Assembly (NCBI GenBank): GCA_963921195.1
Contig: OY992536.1
Span: forward strand, 89,633,007-89,697,006
Direction: 5' to 3'
Length of the DNA: 64,000 nucleotides
Source: Pegoplata infirma
Lineage: Eukaryota > Arthropoda > Insecta > Diptera > Anthomyiidae
Part shown: positions 23,640-34,196 of the stretch, in pieces
How the letters are laid out: each line of letters opens with the position of its first letter
Numbering within the stretch: the first letter of the stretch is position 1
The notes under the pieces: model-generated
Databases searched by the model: none
What the model was told of the DNA's origin: nothing
What the model saw: only the letters and a program-made list of their open reading frames with translations
Translations under genes and position numbers: made by a program

Positions 23640-24185
23640 TATGAAGAAAAAAGGAATCACGCAAAACACACTCATTCCCGCAAAAAATTTTACTCACTCA
23701 AACTCACTCACGCATTTTTTTTTACACTCGCTCACCATCACTTGAGTAAAATTGAGTTCAGTCACACTCACACATGATCACTTGATTTACAAAATATGCT
23801 GACTACCCAGCAAAACTTAGATTACCAAATAAGGTATAAAATAAGGTATAGGATCTCTTATTTTATACCTTGCAGCATTGATGATTTTAACAGGCGATGA
23901 GACTCAAAGTAATGCAACCACATTATCACAAAGAATACCAGTAAGGTATAAAATAAGTCATAAATTTATAACGAAGAATACGAGTAAGGTGTAAAATATA
24001 TGATATTTTATAGGTTACGAGAAATGAAATAATATAGCATACCAGAAGATAATATATAAGGTGTTACGAGTAGTGAAAAAGTAATTTTGTATTAAATTTA
24101 CTCACGTGGTTGTGAGTGTAAGAAGATAAAATATGCTCGTAAGTGAGTGTGTGTCATTAGAAAACTCCTGTCGTGAGCCCATCTC
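23640..24185. mobile_element. decayed GTGAGTGA-type hAT MITE
   Basis: Both ends of the segment are rich in ACTCACTC/GTGAGTGTG words, and the right end reads GAGCCCATCTCTG, like the end of the intact element at 41370-41941. The central part (23806 onward) is different sequence belonging to another element, so the piece is a mosaic. Confidence 0.45.
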
Positions 24186-24538
24186 TGATTTAAACTTATG
24201 CATTTTTTTATAAAATAATTATTTTTTATGTTATTGTAATGCATTATGCATCCAATTATAAATAATGCATTATTTCAAACTTTCAAATAATACATAATGT
24301 AACCAAATATAATTCATCCATGATTTAATGCTTAGAAATAATAAATATGAAATACATTTTTTCCAATAATCATGCATTACGTAGCAAATTATTAGTAATG
24401 CATTATTTTTCACTTTAAAATAATACGTTGTGGAACAAATGTTTGGTAAGACATCCTAAAATAATGCTACAAATAAGGTATATACATTACCTGGTAATGT
24501 GTTATATAATCACTACCCATTACCAAAGTTTTGCTGGG
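23806..24538. mobile_element. CCCAGCAAAACTT TIR element
   Basis: The left end CCCAGCAAAACTTAGATTACC and the right end, reverse-complemented, CCCAGCAAAACTTTGGTAATG match, with TA on both sides (23804-23805, 24539-24540). The interior has many GGTAT/AATAATGCATT words. It overlaps hAT-like sequence at 24095-24185, so the two ends may not have come from a single insertion. A related element is at 28511-28937. Confidence 0.5.
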
Positions 24539-24540
24539 TA

Positions 24541-24908
24541 GGTATAATTTTTTTTAAATTAAAAAAATACAAAAACACGTCTGTCTGCTTTCACGTGTAA
24601 AGTAGAACAGCCCAAGTTCATAGTATAAAAGATCATTGATAAATTCTCATTTGTCACAATTTGATACCTCTTTTTGTTTAAGAGATAAGTGGGGGTGGGG
24701 ATTGTGACTCACTTGCGAATGTGCCCCTCTCTACCCAGATAAGCACATGTGTATTTTCCAAATTTTTCCGGTATATTTAGTGTTAAAAAACTCTGGTTTC
24801 AATTACAATAACAAACAATAATTGCAAAACCGCATTTATCTAATGATACTGTATAATTTTTTTTAGTACTTGATAAAATGGTCGTAATAAATTAAAAAAA
24901 AAATTATC
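24541..24908. other. spacer, nothing recognised
   Basis: No gene or repeat recognised. Confidence 0.4.
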
Positions 24909-24918
24909 ACTATGCATT

Positions 24919-25925
24919 AAGGGTGGGATAGTGTTGTGTGAGATTTTAAGCAGCAATATTTGGAAGCGCTAGAACCGCTCATTTTGTGAGGTTGGTAAAA
25001 AAAGTGTATGAGCCAAAAAATGGGGGAGGTCGGATAGGATCTAGGGGTCGCTCATCGGGGTCAAAGTTGGGCGTAGAGGGGAAAAAATCCACAAAAAGCC
25101 CCAAAACTCCCCTGGTTTTGCTCTTAGAGGGGTCAAATGTGAGACCGGCCCCCATTATTTTTTCCCCCTGAACCCCTTTTGCCAAACATACCTTCCCCCT
25201 TTTGCCAAACATACCTAAGCCCTATCTCCAATCCCTAAGGGGGGTCCCATACAAAGGTTCAATTTTTAAAAAATCTTGCTCCTACCGCTCTAGCTGTCCT
25301 AGAAGTCACCCTAGAGGAATCAAATGTATGACCAACTCCCAATATTTTTTCAACCCCAACATTTTCTTAGAACATACCTACCCCCAATCTTCAATCCTTA
25401 GGGTGGTCCCCATGCATTTTTTTTTTTGTTTTTTCTTAAATTGTCATATTAAATCAGCTCCTACCGGTCCAATGGTGCCTCCTAGAGGGGTCATTATCAA
25501 GACCAACCCCCATTAATTTTTAGCCCCCAACACTTCTTCTGAACATACCAATTCCATATCTCCAATTCCTAAGGGGTCTCCCACACAAAACAACATTTTT
25601 GTAAATCTTGCTCCCACCGCTCTAACTATCGCAGGGGTGACCCTAGAGAAGTTAAATGTGTGACCGACCCCCAATATTTTTTCAGCCCCAACATTTTCCC
25701 CAAACAAACCTACCCTCTATTTTTAAGCCTTAAGGGTGTCCCCACACAATTTTTTTTTTTTTTAATTTTTTTTATAAAATTTGCGCCTACCGCTCCCACT
25801 GTTCCTTTTAGGGACGGGAAATGCAGACTGAGCTCCATTAATTTTTGCCCCCTACATTTTTTCTGAACATACCTACGCCGTATTTCCACTTTGTAGGGGT
25901 TCTCCCCTGGGGAAAACTAAATTAG
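24919..25925 (+). repeat. left arm of the foldback transposon
   Basis: AACATACC marks occur near 25208, 25371, 25542, 25703 and 25866. Between marks the consensus order is CCAATCCTTAAGGGG, a T run, CTTGCTCCTACCGCTCTA, CCTAGAGGGGTCAAATGTATGACC and CCCAACATTTTC. Frames on either strand in this arm are mirror images of frames in the right arm and are not genes. Confidence 0.9.
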
Positions 25926-26161
25926 TAATGTATGTAGAGAAGTCAAATGTATGACCTGCCCATATATTTTTTTAGCCAAAACATTTTCTTCAAACATACC
26001 TACCCTCTATCTTCAAGGTGTTACCCCACAATTTTTTTATTTATTTTATCGAGAAATCCGAGGTCTTTAATTTGTAATTTAATAGTAACTTTTGTTAAGC
26101 GTAAAAAAATATTTTTTTTAACTTGAAAATTATAAAAAATGATAAATAATATAACTATAAA

Positions 26162-27340
26162 TCAAATTAATTTATTTTTATCGTGTGATGGATATTGTTT
26201 CCGATTTTCGGCCACGACCTGAAGCAAAACTATTTTTTCCTCCTCGTTACGGCACAACACGTTGTTATAGTCTTCTATTAATTTTACGCCTCGTTCGGCA
26301 GCGTCGTTGACAACATGTAATTTACGTAATATTTGCAGCGCTCGCTGGTAGTCCTGACGATTTTCCCAAGTATTTGGATCGGAAGCAATGGAATGGTTGT
26401 TATTCCGAAGCGTGCAAAAAATTTTGGAGTCTCAGGTGTGACGTAGTGGCTTAAATCAGTTTTCATGAGTTCTTGATTCACTTGTTTCGATGCCATGTTA
26501 ATTCTTTTCACACCTTCGAATCCAACAACATGTACTGGAGGATTACAATCCTTGTTGCCACTGTCGCCGCTATCCTCTGAGGCATCTTCTTCCCCGAAAA
26601 CATCGTCTTCTTCTTCCTCGCTGTCTTCGTTAGACGATTCGTCCATCTCATCGTCAGATAACTCTTCCTCCAATTCCTCTTTCTCTTCTTCAAATATACG
26701 AATTGCATTCGACATTTTTCGTTTTATTTCACAAGAGATATTCGGATCAAATAGTGCGAGAGCAACATCTTCGCCACTGAGATACCAGAGATGTCCACAG
26801 AATCTCTTGACTAATCGTTGCGACAGAATCTTATCAATTGAAGCATAATTGGCAATCGCTTTTAAAAAAATTTAAATCATTATCATCATCATTCTATTGC
26901 TTTGGTAGCGCTAAACCAAGCTTTTACGTAAATTGTTATGATGGAAACGGTCACATCAAGAAGTGCATTTAATTCTTTTTTGGCCAAACCGATATATTTT
27001 CGGAACAAAAACATTTTTAGGCAATATATGCCTTTTGCCATCCATCGAGCATGACTGATGGGACCTGGTGGGCTAAAATGCTTATTAGGAATATTTTCGC
27101 CAAGGTATAATAAAACAATTTCAAGAAACTCCTTGTAGTCGTCTCTGGGTTGCTTTTCTTTTATTTGAGCCCAACAAAACAACTTGATGTCAGTTTGGAC
27201 TTAAGCTGGTATGTTGCCTGCCACTTCCTTCCACCAAGACTGTACGGTTTGTCTTTTATATTTTCCCACTGCTCTTTAAAACGCGCAAACATTAGCACTC
27301 CTGGTCCAGACGTTTTGCCGAATTTGGTTTCAAACACTTA
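26162..27340 (-). pseudogene. broken gene of an uncharacterised multicopy family
   Basis: Coding relic in at least four segments on the minus strand, each in a different frame from its neighbour: about 27340-27190 (FARFKEQWENIKDKPYSLGG), 27182-26892 (LLYLGENIPNKHF, GPISHARWMAKGIYCLK), about 26872-26400 (IDKILSQRL, HLWYLSGEDVALALFDP, then a Glu/Asp/Ser-rich run) and about 26395-26162 (NTWENRQDYQRALQ, NDAAERGVKLIEDYN). It ends in TGA at 26164-26162. The breaks lie near 27195, 26880 and 26400, some in homopolymer runs. No start codon or N-terminal part is present, so the gene is 5'-truncated where the right arm begins. From memory the HLWYLS..ALALFD and AERGVKLI motifs belong to a family of unnamed proteins that is multicopy in arthropod and cnidarian genomes. 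No function is claimed. Its position between inverted arms suggests it is element-encoded. Confidence 0.75.
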
Positions 27341-28303
27341 GTTTCCCCAGGGAAGCACCCCTACAAAGTGATAATACGGCGTAGGTATGTTCAGAAAAAA
27401 TGTAGGGGGCAAAAATTAATGGGGGTCAGTCTGCATTTCCCGTCCCTAAAAGGCACAATGGGAGCGGTAGGCTCAAATTTTATAAAAAAAATTTAAAACA
27501 AAAAAAAAAATTGTGTGGGGACACCCTTAAGGCTTAAAAATAGAGGGTAGGTTTGTTTGGGGAAAATGTTGGGGCTGAAAAAATATTAGGGGTTGGTCAC
27601 ACATTTAACTTCTCTAGGGTCACCCCTGCGATAGTTAGAGCGGTGGGAGCAAGATTTACAAAAATGTCGTTTTGTGTGGGAGACCCCTTAGGAATTGGAG
27701 ATATGGAATTGGTATGTTCAGAAGAAGTGTTGGGGGCTAAAAATTAATGGGGGTTGGTATTGATAATTACCCCTCTAGGAGGCATCATTGGACCGGTAGG
27801 AGCTGATTTAATATGGCAATTTAAGAAAAAATAAAAAAAAATGCATGGGGACCACCCTAAGGATTGAAGATAGGGGGTAGGTATGTTCTAAGAAAATGTT
27901 GGCGTTGAAAAAATATTGGTGGTCGGTCATACATTTGATTCCTCTAAGGTGACTTCTAGGACAGCTAGAGCGGTAGGAGCAAGATTTTTTTAAAATTGAA
28001 CCTTTGTATGGGACCCTCCTTAGGGATTGGAGATAGGGCTTAGGTATGTTTGGCAAAAGTGTTCAGGGGGAAAAAATAATGGGGGCCGGTCACACATTTG
28101 ACCCCTCTAGGAGCAAAACCAGGGGAGTTTTGGGCCTTTTTGTGGATTTTTTCCCCTCTACGCCCAACTTTGACCCCGATGAGCGACCCCTAGATCCTAT
28201 CCGATCTGCCCCATTTTTTGGCCCATGCATTTTTTTTACGAACCTCACAAAATAAGCGGTTCTAGCGTGTCGAAATCGAAAACTCGTGCACTATCCCACC
28301 CCT
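27338..28303 (-). repeat. right arm of the foldback transposon
   Basis: This is an inverted copy of 24919-25925. GGTATGTT/GGTTTGTT marks fall near 27384, 27550, 27711, 27880 and 28042, at 161-169-bp spacing. Confidence 0.9.
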
Positions 28304-28510
28304 ACTATGCATTGTATTTTAACTTCAGTTTAAATACTCAAATTTATTATACAGAATAGTGTAATGCATCTGTAATTGTTTGAATGTATCTTTATTATAA
28401 AACGAAAAAAAAAAAAACTTAAAAACAAACCACATTAAGTTCAAGTTGAATGTCGTTCTAATTTAAAAGAATTATAATATTTGATATGATATGAGACCGT
28501 GCACAGTAAA

Positions 28511-28937
28511 CCCAGCAAAAACTTGCATTACCAAGTAATGAAATGTGTAATGGGAAATTCAAAAGTTATAACTACTTCTGATTCGAATTACCTTTCCCAT
28601 TACATTTACAAGAAAATGTGCCAAATGTAATGATTATCAAACCAGTATTAGTAACTAATTACATATATACTTATAGGTAATGAAAAAATTATTTAAAAAA
28701 AAAATTTTAAAAAATAAAAAAATATTTAATTTTATTTTATTTTTATTCAAAATAATGTACAGTGAGTCAAAAAGTGAAAATCTAGTTCTGAAAATTTTTT
28801 ATTTTATTATAATGACTTATGTAAGTCATTATTAATAAGTCCTTATTTTACATTTCAAAATAATGCTAAAGGTAATTTTCTGTCATTACTAAGTAATTCG
28901 AATGATAATGATGTGTCATTACTAAGTTTTTGCTGGG
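28511..28937. mobile_element. MITE with CCCAGCAAAAACTT ends
   Basis: The left end is CCCAGCAAAAACTTGCATTACC and the right end, reverse-complemented, CCCAGCAAAAACTTAGTAATG. It is 427 bp and rich in AATGTAATG/CATTAC words. No clear duplication is visible (AA on both sides). It is related to the element ending at 24538. Confidence 0.75.
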
Positions 28938-30761
28938 AATCGGCAATTATTGAAGAGATAAGTTAGAACAAAGACAAATATAAATATTTTTTGAATTATG
29001 TATATACTTGGAAAATTTTAAAAGTTTGAGGTAGATCTAATTTCTGGAATCTATAGCTTATCTGAAAATTGATAGCCTTCTCTTTAAGGTAAGATTCAAC
29101 AAAAAAGTTAGTCTTAATGTGAGCAATTTTTAAACGGCTATAAAAATACAAATACGCAATATTTTGAAATTCTGTTTCTTTTATTTGAAAGATGAAATAT
29201 TGTAATATTTTTAAAATTTTATAACACAAAATTTGATCAACAAAAATTGCCAGGGTTACCACTCCATTGTAGAATTCTTTTCCTAAAAGACAAAATCGGC
29301 AGCAGTTGTACAGCAAAAATAACTGAACCGATTTTGATGATTTTTGTTTTATTTGTAGATTTTTAAATTCTCTAGTACTTATCTAGTCAATTTTTTGAAA
29401 TTTTGAGCGGTAGTTTTTGCCATTCAACTGCAGACGTTTTTGTCCTTTAAAATAAATTGTTGTATTTTAAAATTTTAAAAATACATATTACAATAATTTA
29501 TCTTTCAAATAAAACAAATGAATTAAAAAATATTGCGTATTTATTTTTTATAGCTGATTAAAAATTGCTCACATAAAGGCTTTCGTTTTTGTTAAATCAC
29601 CCTTAAGGGGGGTTTAAAGGAAAAAAACAGTCTTAACGTGAGCAATATTTAAACAGCTATAAAAATATAAATACGCAATATTTTCAGTCAAAAAATTATG
29701 TCATTAACTGTTTGTAGTTTATTTAAAAAGTTTTCCGTTTAGTCGTTTTTAAAAGAAAAAACATTTGTTTGATGTTCAGTTTTTATTAATGACTACTTCA
29801 GTCCTTTGTTTCAAAAATAACGCACTAAAAAATAAAGACTTTCATTAACATTTAATTTTTAAAGTCATTTATTTTTGTTCTGTAAGTAAAAACTACTGAT
29901 TATTCTTTTTATTTTTAATGATTTGTGTAAGTAATTTTTTTTTTAAATTGTTGGTATTTTTTAATGAAATATCATTAGTTTTTACCTACACAAGTCAGTT
30001 ATTTTTTTGTAGAAAAAAAAATCAAAAAATTATTTATAGAAATATAAAAACATGTTTGTATCAAGTGGCTTTGGCCCGATGTGTAGAGTGTCTGGCCAGA
30101 ATGTAGTTGATTGCGGGATTGATTCCCCAAAAATTTTATTAAAAATTTTTAAAATAATATTTCAATAAAAAATTGTAAAAAATTACCTACGAAATCATTA
30201 ATTTTTATGGTTTTCGTAGGTTATTTTTTTGATATTTGTTGGTAAAAATATCAGAACTATCATTAATTTTTAATGTTTTCGTAGGTTATTTTTTTCGAAT
30301 TTGTTGGTAAAAAAGAGTGAAAAAACGAAATTTTTTAATGTTTAATGCTATTTATTTTGGAAAATTTTGTCAACAGTAAAAAATAAATGTTGATGTTTGT
30401 TAAAACAAATGAATAATTACTGGGATGGTTTTTAATTGTTTATTCACTGGTTTTAAGTGTGTTTTTCATTTGTTTTTGCCTACGAAATATTTTGAGTGTT
30501 GTAATTCTATTTTTTTTTTATTTGAAAGATGAATTATTGTAATATTTTTAAAATTGTATAACTCAAAATTTGTTCAACAAGAATTGCCAGGGTTGCCACT
30601 CAATTTTAGAATTCTTTTCTTAAAAGACAAAATCGGCCGCAGTTGTACAGCAATAACTACTGAACCGATTTTGATGATTTTTTTTTTTATCTGTAGATTA
30701 TTAAATTCTCTAGTACTAACCTAGGCAATTTTTTGAAACTTTGACCTAATTATGTTTTTAA
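28938..30761. repeat. AT-rich spacer with a ~250-bp direct repeat
   Basis: A segment at about 29160-29410 (ATTTGAAAGATGAAATATTG, GCCAGGGTTACCACTC, AAATCGGCAGCAGTTGTACAG, CTGAACCGATTTTGATGA) recurs in the same orientation at about 30510-30750. A weaker match to its inner part lies near 29620-29690, and a short AAAATCGGTTCAGCAG piece is near 32430. It is dispersed repeat material. Apart from a tRNA-like stretch at about 30060-30120, nothing else is recognised. Confidence 0.7.
30060..30120 (+). repeat. possible tRNA-derived SINE head
   Basis: TGGCCCGATGTGTAGAGTGTC resembles a polymerase III A box, and GCGGGATTGATTCCCC about 30 bases on resembles a B box (GGTTCGANTCC). The stems of a tRNA cloverleaf do not pair fully, so it is a degraded tRNA-like sequence, not a functional tRNA. 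Confidence 0.35.
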
Positions 30762-32285
30762 CAAGGTTGGCAATAGAAACGAGTAACGGTATTGTTATCG
30801 GTGTTGGTATCGTTTGTTTATTTATTTCGGTATCGGTTACGGTATCGGTTACGGTATCGGTTACGGCATCGGTTACGGTACCGAAACGTCAATACCGGTA
30901 CGTACCGGTATTATCGAAAAAAATGCTAAAAATATTAAAAAACGTATAAAAATTAAAAAAAATATTTGTTTTTTTTTTCAATTTTAATACTAAACACGTA
31001 TATACTTATTTATTTTTAGGATTTTTTGCTAAAATGCTCTCTAAAATGTGAAAAAAAAATTTAAGAGAGCGTTTTAAGGGAGTCGGTGGGGGACGTTGCC
31101 GGACCACACCTACAAAAGGGGCGGGCAGAGAAAACTGTAATTTTCTTATCCCTCTATGCAAAAACAAGTAGAAAAGTTAAATTCGACTTGCCCGAATCCA
31201 TGAATACCTTCCACAATGCCCTTTTAAAGTTATAGTTAATTTTTTAACGAGAAAAAAAACAATTTTGATTACAAATATTTTATTTTGAGTAAAATTTTTT
31301 TTTTGAGTAAAAATTTTTTTTGAGTGTAAATTTTTTTTGAGTGTAATTTTTTTTTTGTTTTAGTGTAAACATATTTGTGAGTAGCAAAAATACTTTGTAA
31401 AATATTTTCTGACTCGTTAATGTTTTTAAAGCAGGTTTAACGGTTTTTTTTAACACGTGAATTTAAGGTGAAACCAAACTGAATGAAATTTACTGTTTTC
31501 TTAGTTACTTTTAAACCACTGGACCGATTTTGCTATTCTATACCAACCAAGTTTTTTTTGTTGTTGTTATCTATTTGGAAAAATAGGACTTCCCTGTCTA
31601 GACAAGATCACATTCAAAAATATTGCAAAAAAAATTTTTTCGCGAATTATGGGACTATTAAGTAAAAAATCACCAAAACGTTACTTCATTAGCGATTTCT
31701 ACGAGTTAAGCCTCTTCAAAAATTATACATGGTGAAAACCTCCTGCTAGTATTCCAAATGCCTCCCCCGAAGTCCTATAAATAGAAAAAAAATCTTTGGG
31801 CACTCACGTTGCGAATTAAATAAAAATCCTCAAAAAACTATGAAATACGAAAGGGTTCAGAAAGTTTCTTTTGGGAGTCAAAATGACTTCATAAAAATTT
31901 TGTGAAAATCAATAATTTTCTTCTGCTCCCGCATCGTGGTTGAAGTATGACTTTTTTTGGAAATTTTTACTTAATCTACGATGTGGCTTCCCAAAGATTT
32001 TTTTGATGCTTCGGGGAGGCATTTGGAGTACGATTTTTCATTTACAAAAACCAAAAAAATTTCAAACTTTCTATCAATTTTTTTATTTTTTTTTTTGTAA
32101 AAAAACTTGGTTTTTTAGAAAAACCCGTTTCAATACCGGTACGTACCGATACCGAAGGAAAAGGTTTTCGGATACCGGTATCCGATACCAAAACTGAGTT
32201 TCGGTATTGGTATTGGTACCGGTATTCCATTTAAAGGATTTTGAAACGGATAACGGTATTGAAAATCTATCGATTGCCAACATTG
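30762..32285. mobile_element. hAT element with CGGTATCGGTTA subterminal repeats
   Basis: The ends CAAGGTTGGCAAT and, reverse-complemented, CAATGTTGGCAAT are flanked by an exact 8-bp duplication GTTTTTAA (30754-30761, 32286-32293) fitting nTnnnnAn. Subterminal blocks at about 30785-30915 and 32135-32260 consist of CGGTATCGGTTACGG and ACCGGTACGTACCGG words. A Helentron-type 3' fragment lies at 31160-31215 and a TTTTGAGTGTAAA repeat at about 31270-31360. No transposase is recognised. Confidence 0.85.
31160..31215 (-). mobile_element. DINE-1/HINE-type 3' end fragment
   Basis: In reverse it reads GGTATTCATGGATTCGGGCAAG..CGAATTTAACTTTTCTACTTGT, the terminal hairpin and tail of the family. Confidence 0.6.
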
Positions 32286-32293
32286 GTTTTTAA

Positions 32294-33243
32294 TGAAATA
32301 AAAAGTAAATTTTTTAATTTTTTTAAGTTTATATTAGAACAACTTACACAACAATCAATATTTTTCAAAAAATGGCCAAGGTAAGTACAAGAAAATTTAA
32401 TAATCTACAAATCAATTCAAATTTCATCAAAATCGGTTCAGCAGTTTTTGTTTCATTTCTCTTAAGAGCAATAGGATTTTGTATAATCAACACAATAATT
32501 TTTAAAAATTAAAATTTTGTGTGTACTTAAATTGTTAGCCTCTTTAAAATGCTTTACTGATATGACACTCATGAATTCTTCTGAAGCGGGACATTTTTCA
32601 TGTAATCCCTTACATATTGTAATGATTATTTTTTGTTTTACTTGCATTACGTGGGCGATCGTATTATAACTTTTGATTTTTATTAGATTTAAAGACAATC
32701 ATGTGTTTTTCGTTTGTTCAACTAAACTTATAATAAGGAAATATTTTATGTAAATCAGTTGCATAATTTATTTAAAACATGCAACGTTTGGACAAAACCT
32801 TCAAGGCAAACTTTAGCTGAAATACTTGAGGAGGGGGCGTTTGAAGGTAGTTTTAATATTAAGTTATAATGAAATGTAAAAATAAAATAATTGAAAAAAA
32901 AATTTCTTGAAAAAGTGTTTTACATTCTTAAAATGTTTTTTTTAAAAATCTAAAAACATCGAAGAATATGAAAATTATTTTTATGAAAAATGTTGCAGAA
33001 ACTTAAACTTTTTTTATACAAAAAATTAAATTGGATTTTAAGAGACACATTTGCTAGAAACTGATTTTATATAAAAATGTCTGAGAATCAAATTTTTAGA
33101 ATCTGAATAGTTTTCTTCAAGAAAAAATTGATTCTCGGAGTAAATTTTTTTTATTTTATGTACTTCCCTTAAAGAAAACTATTAATTGGTAGTACAATTT
33201 ACTTTAAATTAAAATTGTTCCATTCTTAAATTCAAACACCCAC
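32294..33243. other. AT-rich Irk intron sequence
   Basis: No gene or well-defined repeat recognised. About 33000-33180 has weak resemblance to the 35-bp satellite (TCTGAGAATC, TTCTCGGAG). Confidence 0.4.
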
Positions 33244-33434
33244 CCTTTAGCCAATGAATTACTGGAACCCTTTAAAGCCTCATAATAAACGTCTCCCGCA
33301 TGTGAGGTGGTGGTAGAAATGCCACGCATATACTGACGTTTCCAGTGATTGGTCCGAACATTTTGATCATCTTTATCGGCATAATTTTCATCAGCTTCCC
33401 GAAGGACATGAACATCCGTTAATGGTTTATGCAT
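33244..33434 (-). CDS. Irk: Irk alternative first coding exon 1B
   Basis: ATG at 33434 opens a 63-codon frame, MHKPLTDVHVLREADENYAD onward, ending ...SSNSLAK plus two bases (GG). In-frame TAA lies 18 bp upstream of the ATG, fixing the start within this exon. A donor GTGGGT follows at 33243-33242. Two leftover bases match the phase needed at the 4083 acceptor, so it can splice to exon 2 and give a channel of about 425 residues with a different cytoplasmic N-terminus. It lies inside the intron that follows exon 1A, so it would be driven by its own promoter; none is recognised. Codon usage and composition stand out from the AT-rich surroundings. I infer an alternative start exon, since a cassette exon would need an upstream acceptor and an open frame. 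Confidence 0.75.
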
Positions 33435-34084
33435 ATTTTTGGATATAAATTAACGCGCACTAGGACAGGAAAAACCACAACCGAAAAGGAAAAGTTTAAA
33501 AGTTTTGAAATATTTATCCTTTGAACATTAAAGATAAAGTATCTTTAAAAGGACTTCAATAGCTGGTCGTTCTTAAAACCCACATTAAATCGCGTTTAGA
33601 GATGCTAACCGTAGCTCCATTAGTAGTAAACTGATCTTCTAAAAAAAATTAAATCATAATTTTGATTTATTTTTTCTAAACTACTACATTTAGGATATTG
33701 ATTTTAATTATTAGCATACATGCATAAATATGTATGTTTATATTTTGTTGCTAAAATATATTTTCTATATTAAAATTCGTATTTTGGCGCCAGTGTTATT
33801 TCATCAAAATTAATATTAAAGTATTTAAATACACTTTAGACACCCTACGCTAGTTGATAGAAAGTATATTTAAGTTTGTTATGAAGTTTGTAATTAAAAA
33901 GATATTGACAATTTTCGAGCCATTATATCGGGGTTTTGAATTTTGAGTGAATAAATATTTCTGTGAAAAAAGAAATTGGAATACAAATAAGAGTAAAAAA
34001 AGTTGAATACGAAAAACTTAAGTAAAAAGTATCCTTCCATAATGTTACCTGCTCTTTTCCATTTCGTTCCCGTTCTACTCCATT
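33435..34084. other. upstream flank of exon 1B
   Basis: Likely holds the 5'UTR and promoter of exon 1B on the minus strand, but I see no definite TATA or initiator. At about 33838-33905 a decayed HINE-type 5' end is visible (ACACCCTACGC..AAGTATATTTAAGTTTGTTATG). Confidence 0.4.
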
Positions 34085-34196
34085 TCATTTTGTTTTTGCT
34101 GGGTGATCCTAGATTCAAAATATCAAGTTTCTGAACCATTATTTCAAGAAATATAAGAAGTACCAAATCTATACTTTTTTTATCCCCTTTACGACC
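34085..34196. repeat. satellite A fragment
   Basis: GATCCTAGATTC, AAATATCAAGTTTCTGA, ACCATTATTTCA and AAGTACCAAAT follow the order of the satellite A unit. It is continuous with 36368 onward across the inserted element. Confidence 0.8.

Larger units (their letters stand above)
24919..28303. mobile_element. foldback transposon with ~1-kb arms and an orphan gene
   Basis: The ends read AAGGGTGGGATAGTG and, reverse-complemented, AGGGGTGGGATAGTG. A 10-bp duplication ACTATGCATT flanks it (24909-24918, 28304-28313). The arms (24919 to ~25925 and ~27338 to 28303) are inverted copies, each built of about five ~165-bp tandem units marked by AACATACC/GGTATGTT. An extra unit lies at about 25930-26040 on the left only. 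Between them is a broken gene on the minus strand. Arms of tandem subrepeats plus 9-10-bp duplications resemble Drosophila Foldback/Mutator-like elements. Total length is 3385 bp. Confidence 0.9.

Noticed and set aside
24979..25212. 77-residue frame with a near copy at 28046-28255
   Set aside because: The pair lies in the two inverted arms of the foldback element; similarity reflects arm identity, not a gene. The same applies to 25513-25707 and 27553-27747.
26495..26848. Ser-rich plus-strand frame
   Set aside because: It is the antisense of the acidic run of the minus-strand orphan gene.
30060..30120. Functional tRNA gene
   Set aside because: A and B boxes are only approximate and the cloverleaf stems do not close.
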